A DNA stretch of 64,000 nt, taken from positions 3,100,001 to 3,164,000 of the forward strand of contig NZ_CP107549.1 in NCBI RefSeq assembly GCF_025837155.1, read 5' to 3'. The notes beneath the pieces were generated by a model that had not been told where the DNA came from, made no database searches, and worked only from the letters and a program-made list of their open reading frames with translations. Of this stretch, positions 58,603 to 64,000 are shown piece after piece. This stretch comes from Pseudomonas sp. Z8(2022). Lineage in GTDB: Bacteria > Pseudomonadota > Gammaproteobacteria > Pseudomonadales > Pseudomonadaceae. A program made the translations under genes and the position numbers. The number at the start of each line of letters is the position of its first letter. Within the stretch, counting starts at the first letter, position 1.

Positions 58603-59468
58603 CAGCGCACCTCGACAGGCGTGTGGCGCACCAGTCTGAGCAATGGCAGCGAAGCGGCTATCACCGCCCCGCCCAGAGCCAGCCGCAGCAGATCGGCATC
58701 GTGATTCCAGATCAGCAGATTGACCAGCAAACCGGCAGGCACCAGCGCGTTGTTCATCACCGCCAGCGTACCGCCCTCGACCATGCTGGCGCCCTTGTTC
58801 CACCAGTACAGCCCCAGACCAGACGCCACCACGCCGAGCCAGACCAGCACGCCCCATTGCAGCGCGGAGCTCGGCAGGCGCTCACCATTGCCCAACAGCA
58901 GAAAGGCCGGCAGCGCGATCAGCAGCGCGCCCACGTAGAAGAAACCGAAACGCCTGTACTGCGGCTCACTCGAGGGATGCTTGAGCAGCAGGTGCTTGTA
59001 AAGCACCTGGCCGGCAGCGAAAGTGAAGTTGGCCACCTGCAACAGCAAGAAGCCCAGCATGAAGCCACTGCTGATGCCGTCATAACGGATGATTCCGGCG
59101 CCCAGCACCGCCACCAGCGCAGCCGCCAGGGCCCAGGGGTTGAATCTGCGGTTCAGCGCGTCCTCGATCAGCGTCACATGCAGCGGCGTGAGGATGGTGA
59201 ACAGCAATACCTCCGGCACCGTCAGCACCGAGAAGCTCAGGTACAGACAGACGTAGGTGACGCCGAACTGCAGCGCGCCGATCAGCAGCATGCCGCGCAC
59301 GAAAGCCGGAGCGTGACCACGCCAGCGGGTCAGCGGCACGAACAGCAGACCGGCGATGACGATACGCGTCAGCACCGCAAAATAGCTGTCGACCCGACCA
59401 GCCAGGTATTCACCGATCAGGCTGAAGGAAAAGGCCCACAGCAGCGTCACTATCAGCAGATATCGCAC
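58602..59468 (-). CDS. EamA-family transporter, paired with RarD-like gene
   Basis: A 288-residue protein with ten predicted helices; the EamA patterns are TLLWAFSFSLIGEYLAGRVDSYFAVLTRIVIAGLLFVPL and the C-terminal WNKGASMVEGGTLAVMNNALVPAGLLVNLLIW. Five bases separate GGAGG from a GTG at 59468, preferred over one two codons upstream. The translational overlap with RarD suggests either a heteromeric exporter or simple co-expression. The substrate is unknown. Confidence 0.83.
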   Translation of the reverse strand: MRYLLIVTLLWAFSFSLIGEYLAGRVDSYFAVLTRIVIAGLLFVPLTRWRGHAPAFVRGMLLIGALQFGVTYVCLYLSFSVLTVPEVLLFTILTPLHVTLIEDALNRRFNPWALAAALVAVLGAGIIRYDGISSGFMLGFLLLQVANFTFAAGQVLYKHLLLKHPSSEPQYRRFGFFYVGALLIALPAFLLLGNGERLPSSALQWGVLVWLGVVASGLGLYWWNKGASMVEGGTLAVMNNALVPAGLLVNLLIWNHDADLLRLALGGAVIAASLPLLRLVRHTPVEVR

Positions 59469-59553
59469 AGCCACCTCCGAAGGAAGGCGGCGACCTTAGC
59501 GCGTTCCCCCGCGGCGGACAATCCGTGCTGCAGAGACAGCCGTTCGAGCCAAT

Positions 59554-59587
59554 AAAAAAGCCGACCACCTCAAGCGAAGCGACCGGC
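59554..59587 (-). terminator. Intrinsic terminator of azoR
   Basis: On the minus strand GCCGGTC pairs with GGTCGGC (two G-U wobbles), followed by six T residues. Confidence 0.7.
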
Positions 59588-59624
59588 ATAGTGCGCCCGC
59601 TAGCGGGCACCCAGGAGAGTCGGA

Positions 59625-60224
59625 TCAGGCCACTTCAGCGAGCCTGGCCTTGGCCTGGGCCAGACCTTTTTCGCTGAATTCGGCGCCCATGTTCAGGCCT
59701 TCGGCGTGGATGAACTGGACGTCATGGATACCGATGAAGGCCAGCGCCTGGCGCAGGTAGGGTTCCTGATGGTCCAGGCCGCTACCGGCATAGATACCGC
59801 CACGAGCAGTCAGTACGAACGCGCGCTTGCCAGTCAGCAGGCCCTGCGGGCCGGTTTCGGTGTACTTGAACGTCACCCCGGCACGCAGCACGTGGTCCAG
59901 CCAGGCTTTCAGGGTGCTGGGGATGGCGAAGTTGTACATCGGCGCGGCCAGCACCAGCACATCGGCAGCCAACAGCTCGTCGGTCAGTTGATTGGAACGC
60001 GCCAGCGCGGCTTTCTCCGCCTCGCTCTGCTGCTCGCTCGGGGTCATCCAGCCACCCAGCAGCGTGGCATCGAGGTGCGGCACAGGTTCTGCCGCCAGGT
60101 CGCGGACCTGAATCTGGTCGCCGGAGTGCGCAGCCTGCCAGTTGGCGATGAACTGCTGAGTCAGTTCGCGGGAAACAGAACCTTGCTGGCGGGCGCTGCT
60201 TTCGATAACGAGAACACGGGACAT
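59625..60224 (-). CDS. azoR: FMN-dependent NADH-azoreductase
   Basis: A 199-residue flavodoxin-fold quinone/azo reductase: VLVIESSARQQGSVSRELTQQF with the phosphate-binding SS, then VLAAPMYNFAIPSTLKAWLDHVLRAGVTF, and LTARGGIYAG. It reduces quinones and azo dyes by two electrons and protects from thiol stress. It is flanked by a LysR gene about 500 bases upstream that is not divergent to it. No operator was recognised. Confidence 0.93.
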   Translation of the reverse strand: MSRVLVIESSARQQGSVSRELTQQFIANWQAAHSGDQIQVRDLAAEPVPHLDATLLGGWMTPSEQQSEAEKAALARSNQLTDELLAADVLVLAAPMYNFAIPSTLKAWLDHVLRAGVTFKYTETGPQGLLTGKRAFVLTARGGIYAGSGLDHQEPYLRQALAFIGIHDVQFIHAEGLNMGAEFSEKGLAQAKARLAEVA

Positions 60225-60359
60225 GTCTGAGGCTCCATCGAGGTGGTTGAGAGTCGATGGAGCACAGAATAGAGATGCAAGATTCGATTAAAAAGCGTAA
60301 ATATCCGCTTACATATATCGACTAAATTGATTTATCAGGGAGCCGCGTCTAGGCTTTCG

Positions 60360-60674
60360 TTACCTCAGGCCGCAGGTCAGGCTGATGCGCAGGCGAATCA
60401 CGCTGCGGGTGAACTTGACCGTCATGTTGTTGCTCGCCCCCGGCGCCAGCACGGTGCGCCGGGTTCGCGGTGCCTCGGGGCCGTTGCGAAACACGGCACT
60501 GCATTCGGCCTCGCTCTGGCCATAGTTGTAGAGGCGCAGCGCAGCCATGTTGTGGTCGATTTCCTGGGTGGAGGCCGAAACCTCGGCGCCATTGAGCTGT
60601 TTTTCCACTTCGATGGGATAGGCATGGGCAGCCAGCGGCAGGAAGGCGAACAGCAGGCAGATTATTTTTTTCAT
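60360..60674 (-). CDS. Small exported protein of unknown function
   Basis: A 104-residue protein with signal MKKIICLLFAFLPLAAHA and a mature part that includes VEKQLNGAEVSASTQEIDHN and LRLYNYGQSEAECSAVFRNGPEAPRTRRTVLAPGAS. It ends LTCGLR. Two cysteines could form a disulfide. The beta-rich look suggests a small immunoglobulin-like fold, unproven. It diverges from the LysR gene, which may regulate it. Confidence 0.7.
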   Translation of the reverse strand: MKKIICLLFAFLPLAAHAYPIEVEKQLNGAEVSASTQEIDHNMAALRLYNYGQSEAECSAVFRNGPEAPRTRRTVLAPGASNNMTVKFTRSVIRLRISLTCGLR

Positions 60675-60732
60675 AGATGCTCTCCAACATGAGAGTGCCA
60701 GTGTAACAGGCCGAATCAGGCAGGATGATGTG

Positions 60733-61659
60733 ATGAAAGCTCCTCGCGTAACCCTGGATCAATGGCGCACGCTGCAAGCCGTGGTGGATCAGGGCGGTTT
60801 CGCCCAGGCAGCCGAAGTGTTGCACCGCTCGCAGTCCTCGGTCAGCTATACCGTGGCGCGCATGCAGGAACAGCTCGGTGTGCCGCTGCTGCGCATAGAC
60901 GGGCGCAAGGCGGTGCTTACCGAAGCCGGCGATGTGCTGCTGCGCCGCTCGCGGCAACTGGTCAAGCAGGCCAGCCAGTTGGAGGACCTGGCCCACCACA
61001 TGGAGCAGGGCTGGGAAGCCGAAGTGCGCCTGGTGGTGGACGCCGCCTACCCCACGGCCAATCTCGTCCGCTCCCTGACCGCCTTCATGCCGCAAAGCCG
61101 CGGCTGCCGCGTACGCCTGCGCGAGGAAGTGCTGTCCGGGGTCGAGGAGGTGCTGCTCGAAGGTACCGCCGATCTGGCCATCAGTGCGCTGAACATCACC
61201 GGTCACCTGGGCATCGAACTGAACGAAGTGGAGTTCGTCGCCGTCGCCAACCCGGAGCACCCGTTACACCGCCTGCAACGTGAGCTGAGCTTTCAGGATC
61301 TGGAAGGCCAGATGCAGGTGGTAACCCGCGACAGCGGTCGCCTGCAGCCACGTGATGCCGGCTGGCTGGGCGCCGAACAACGCTGGACGGTTGGCAGCCT
61401 GCCCACCGCGCGCACCTTCGTCAGCAGCGGCCTGGGCTTCGCCTGGCTACCGCGCCACCTGATCGCCAGGGAGCTGGAGGAAGGCCTGCTCAAACCATTG
61501 CCCCTGGCTCAGGGCGGTGTGCGCAAACCGCGGTTCTTCCTCTACAGCAACAAGGAGCGCGTCCTCGGCCCGGCGACGCAAATTCTCATCGAGCTGATCA
61601 AGAACTTCGACGCGGCCCCACTGGACGCTCCCTTCGCCGCGCCGCAGTCGGCCAACTGA
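60733..61659 (+). CDS. LysR-family transcriptional regulator
   Basis: A 308-residue regulator: helix-turn-helix LDQWRTLQAVVDQGGFAQAAEVLHRSQSSVSYTVARMQEQLG and effector domain to the end. The ATG is directly preceded by an in-frame GTG. AGG seven bases upstream is a weak ribosome site. It starts a plus-strand run with the alpha/beta hydrolase and ppiA (gaps of 10 and 5 bases), so it could control or merely accompany them. Confidence 0.88.
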   Translation: MKAPRVTLDQWRTLQAVVDQGGFAQAAEVLHRSQSSVSYTVARMQEQLGVPLLRIDGRKAVLTEAGDVLLRRSRQLVKQASQLEDLAHHMEQGWEAEVRLVVDAAYPTANLVRSLTAFMPQSRGCRVRLREEVLSGVEEVLLEGTADLAISALNITGHLGIELNEVEFVAVANPEHPLHRLQRELSFQDLEGQMQVVTRDSGRLQPRDAGWLGAEQRWTVGSLPTARTFVSSGLGFAWLPRHLIARELEEGLLKPLPLAQGGVRKPRFFLYSNKERVLGPATQILIELIKNFDAAPLDAPFAAPQSAN

Positions 61660-61669
61660 GAATCCCGCC

Positions 61670-62467
61670 ATGGCCTATTTCGACAATGATGGCTGTCAGC
61701 TGCACTACGAGGACTATGGCCACGGCGAGCCGCTGCTGCTGGTGCATGGTCTGGGCTCGAGCACGCGCGAATGGGAATACCAGATTCCGGTACTGGCGCA
61801 GCACTATCGGGTGATAGCCCTTGACGTACGCGGTCACGGTCGCTCGGACAAGCCGCGCGGCGCCTATCGCATCGCCGACTTCGCCGCGGACGTGGCCGCG
61901 CTGATCGAATACCTGCAACTGCCACCGGTGCACCTGGTGGGCATTTCCATGGGCGGCATGATCGGCTTTCAACTCGGCGTCGACCGCCCAGAGCTGCTAC
62001 GCAGCCTGACCATCGTCAACAGCGGTCCGGAGGTCAGGGCCCGGAGCGCGCGCGACTGGCTGGAGATCGGCAAGCGCTGGACGCTGTCGCGCCTGCTCAG
62101 CCTGGAAACCATCGCCAAGACGCTGGCCAAGCTGCTGTTTCCGAGACCGGAGCAGGCCGAGCTGCGCCGCAAGGTCGAAGAGCGTTGGCCGCAGAACGAC
62201 AAGCGCGCCTACCTGGCCAGCCTTGACGCCATCATCGGCTGGGGCGTGCGGGAACGCCTCGAACGCATCACCTGTCCTACTCTGGTGATCAGTGCCGACC
62301 GCGACTACACGCCAGTTGAACGCAAACGTGAATACGTGGCAGAAATGCCGGATGCGCGCCTGCTGGTAATCGAAAATTCGCGCCACGCCACACCACTGGA
62401 TCAACCCGAACGCTTTAATAGCGCCCTGCTCGCCTTTCTCGGCGAAACTGCCAACAAGGAAAACTGA
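61670..62467 (+). CDS. Alpha/beta-fold hydrolase
   Basis: A 265-residue hydrolase: the oxyanion turn [17 protein letters not shown], nucleophile elbow [10 protein letters not shown] (Ser), acid residue in [14 protein letters not shown], and His in [12 protein letters not shown]. It resembles the family of 3-oxoadipate enol-lactonase and haloperoxidase-like esterases. No pathway gene adjoins, so the substrate is unknown. It lies between the LysR gene and ppiA. Confidence 0.85.
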   Translation: MAYFDNDGCQLHYEDYGHGEPLLLVHGLGSSTREWEYQIPVLAQHYRVIALDVRGHGRSDKPRGAYRIADFAADVAALIEYLQLPPVHLVGISMGGMIGFQLGVDRPELLRSLTIVNSGPEVRARSARDWLEIGKRWTLSRLLSLETIAKTLAKLLFPRPEQAELRRKVEERWPQNDKRAYLASLDAIIGWGVRERLERITCPTLVISADRDYTPVERKREYVAEMPDARLLVIENSRHATPLDQPERFNSALLAFLGETANKEN

Positions 62468-62472
62468 CCATC

Positions 62473-63027
62473 ATGCTCAAGCAACTCGTTCTCGCCACCG
62501 GCGCCCTGCTGCTTTCGTCCAGCCTGCTGGCCGCAGAAAATCCCAAGGTGCTGCTGACCACCAGCCAGGGGGAAATCGAAGTGGAGCTGGCTGCCGACAA
62601 GGCGCCAATCAGCACACAGAACTTTCTCAAGTACGTCGACAGCGGCTTCTACAACGGCACCCAGTTCCATCGGGTGATTCCGGGCTTCATGATCCAGGGC
62701 GGCGGTTTCGATGCCGACATGCGCCAGAAGGACACCGACGCGCCAATCAAGAACGAAGCCGACAACGGCCTGCACAACGTGCGCGGCACCCTGGCCATGG
62801 CGCGTACCCAGGTACGCGATTCGGCCACCAGCCAGTTCTTCATCAACCACAAGGACAATTCCTTCCTCGACCACGGCTCGCGCGACTTCGGCTATGCCGT
62901 ATTCGGCAAGGTGACCCGCGGCATGGACGTGGTGGACAAGATCGCCCAGGTACCTACCAGCAACCGTGGCATGCACCAGAATGTTCCCCGCGAGCCGGTG
63001 CTGATCATCGACGCCAAGCGCCTGTAA
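62473..63027 (+). CDS. ppiA: Periplasmic peptidyl-prolyl cis-trans isomerase A (cyclophilin)
   Basis: A 184-residue cyclophilin with a signal peptide ([13 protein letters not shown]) and the core [53 protein letters not shown] and [22 protein letters not shown]. It isomerises prolines in periplasmic clients. The ATG lies five bases after the hydrolase stop with a weak ribosome site, suggesting translational coupling. Confidence 0.94.
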   Translation: MLKQLVLATGALLLSSSLLAAENPKVLLTTSQGEIEVELAADKAPISTQNFLKYVDSGFYNGTQFHRVIPGFMIQGGGFDADMRQKDTDAPIKNEADNGLHNVRGTLAMARTQVRDSATSQFFINHKDNSFLDHGSRDFGYAVFGKVTRGMDVVDKIAQVPTSNRGMHQNVPREPVLIIDAKRL

Positions 63028-63050
63028 AACGCGGAGGAAATTCGGGGATA

Positions 63051-63073
63051 CCCCGGATTGCTTCCGGTTACGA
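63051..63073. repeat. Half-copy of the GTAGCCCGGATGCAATCCG element
   Basis: CCCCGGATTGCTTCCGGTTACG is a diverged single arm of the element seen at 6.4 and 33.5 kb, without an opposing partner. Confidence 0.5.
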
Positions 63074-63090
63074 TGCGTGAATCGCCTGAA

Positions 63091-63123
63091 ACGACAAAGC
63101 CGCCCGTTGGGCGGCTTTGTCGT
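63091..63123. terminator. Long bidirectional hairpin between ppiA and fpr
   Basis: ACGACAAAGCCGCCC pairs perfectly with GGGCGGCTTTGTCGT over 15 bases with a three-base loop. Converging genes make a shared terminator likely. T-rich tails are interrupted by the stem itself. Confidence 0.85.
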
Positions 63124-63134
63124 TGAACACAGGC

Positions 63135-63914
63135 TTATTTTTCCACGAAGGCACGCTCGATCAGATAGTCCCCCGGCTCACGCATGCGCGGGGAAATCTT
63201 CAGGCCAAAGCTGTCGAGCACCTGGCTGGTCTCGTCGAGCATGCTCGGACTGCCGCAGATCATGGCGCGGTCATCCTGCGGATTGATCGGCGGCAGGCCG
63301 ATATCGGCGAACAGCTTGCCACTGCGCATCAGGTCGGTCAGGCGGCCCTGATTCTCGAACGGCTCGCGGGTGACCGTCGGGTAGTAGATCAGCTTGCTCT
63401 TCAACGCGTCGCCGAAGAATTCGTTCTGCGGCAGGTGCTCGGTGATGAACTCGCGATAGGCGACTTCGTTCACGTAGCGCACGCCGTGCACCAGAATCAC
63501 CTTCTCGAAGCGCTCGTAGGTTTCCGGATCCTGAATCACGCTCATGAAGGGCGCCAGGCCAGTACCGGTGGACAGCAGGTACAGATGCTTGCCGGGGTTG
63601 AGGTCATCGAGCACCAGGGTGCCGGTGGGCTTCTTGCTGATGATGATCTCGTCGCCTTCCTTCAGATGCTGCAGCTGCGAAGTCAGCGGACCGTCCGGCA
63701 CCTTGATGCTGAAGAACTCCAGATGCTCTTCCCAGTTCGGGCTGGCGATGGAATAGGCGCGCATCAGCGGGCGGCCGTTGTCCTGCTGCAGGCCGATCAT
63801 CACGAACTGACCATTCTCGAAGCGCAGCCCCGGGTCGCGGGTGCACTTGAAGCTGAACAGCGTATCGTTCCAGTGGTGGACGCTGAGCACGCGCTCGACG
63901 TTCATATTGCTCAT
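63135..63914 (-). CDS. fpr: Ferredoxin/flavodoxin-NADP reductase
   Basis: Fpr moves electrons between NADPH and ferredoxin or flavodoxin and is part of the oxidative-stress response in Pseudomonas. The 259-residue protein shows the FAD motif RAYSIAS, the NADP segment LSTGTGLAPFMSVI, VHGVRYVNEVAYR and the C-terminal GDYLIERAFVEK. The ATG was chosen to match the conserved start SNxNVERVLSVHHWNDTLFSF. The upstream open frame is not used. Any regulatory site and partner gene lie beyond the right edge. Confidence 0.95.
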   Translation of the reverse strand: MSNMNVERVLSVHHWNDTLFSFKCTRDPGLRFENGQFVMIGLQQDNGRPLMRAYSIASPNWEEHLEFFSIKVPDGPLTSQLQHLKEGDEIIISKKPTGTLVLDDLNPGKHLYLLSTGTGLAPFMSVIQDPETYERFEKVILVHGVRYVNEVAYREFITEHLPQNEFFGDALKSKLIYYPTVTREPFENQGRLTDLMRSGKLFADIGLPPINPQDDRAMICGSPSMLDETSQVLDSFGLKISPRMREPGDYLIERAFVEK

Positions 63915-64000
63915 GATGACTTCCTCGAAAAACTTCGGCGCCGAGGGCGCGATTGCGCGGCATTCTATTCGCGGCAACAATATCTGTTAAGCGGATTATC

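Overview
The window reads as chromosomal DNA of a Pseudomonas species. The supports are the MmsR-MmsA-MmsB valine locus, PhaG of the RhlA/PhaG family, a GcsR regulator with its sigma-54-driven glycine-cleavage operon, a HexR-type site between edd and gap, an OprD-family porin, and Pseudomonas-style extragenic palindromes. A lineage near P. mendocina/P. oleovorans is a guess, not a demonstration. The DNA is GC-rich and densely coded. No insertion sequence, integrase, phage gene or CRISPR array was seen, so this is mostly core genome with small accessory islands.

Layout. 1-7.4 kb: valine catabolism (mmsR start, mmsA, an orphan branched-chain-type binding protein, acyl-CoA dehydrogenase, enoyl-CoA hydratase, 3-hydroxyisobutyryl-CoA hydrolase, mmsB). 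7.4-9.7 kb: a His/Tyr-rich lipoprotein, then the scar of a urea-carboxylase operon, in which an intact binding protein abuts the last part of urea carboxylase. 9.8-17.6 kb: a GGDEF enzyme, a CWC protein, rsuA, phaG, tRNA-Gly, a YceK-like lipoprotein, an MscS channel, a DsbA-like protein and endonuclease I. 17.6-26 kb: gcsR, sodC and gcvH-gcvP-glyA-gcvT behind a strong sigma-54 promoter. 26-31.2 kb: a SoxR-controlled flavin reductase with soxR, a tautomerase, an OprD porin, an M14 carboxypeptidase and a Sel1 lipoprotein.

31.2-37.7 kb is the most interesting stretch. A GntR/UTRA regulator diverges from a complete ABC importer whose operon also encodes a cytoplasmic alkaline-phosphatase-superfamily hydrolase and a HAD phosphatase. 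CTAG-centred palindromes lie between regulator and importer. It looks like a regulated uptake-and-hydrolysis pathway for a phosphonate or phosphate ester. The substrate is unknown.

37.7-64 kb: a LysR regulator, ureidoglycine aminohydrolase, ahpC-ahpF, a quinone oxidoreductase, a tail-specific protease, a coupled XRE/unknown/Sel1 trio, a YkvA protein, an FKBP lipoprotein, tRNA-Asp and tRNA-Val, rdgC, edd, gap-mgsA, arfB, a DUF457 protein, a DEAD-box helicase, a CigR-like protein, a dihydrofolate-reductase-like protein, two EamA transporters, azoR, a LysR-hydrolase-ppiA group and fpr.

All names come from reading the sequence and from memory of the families. No database search was run.
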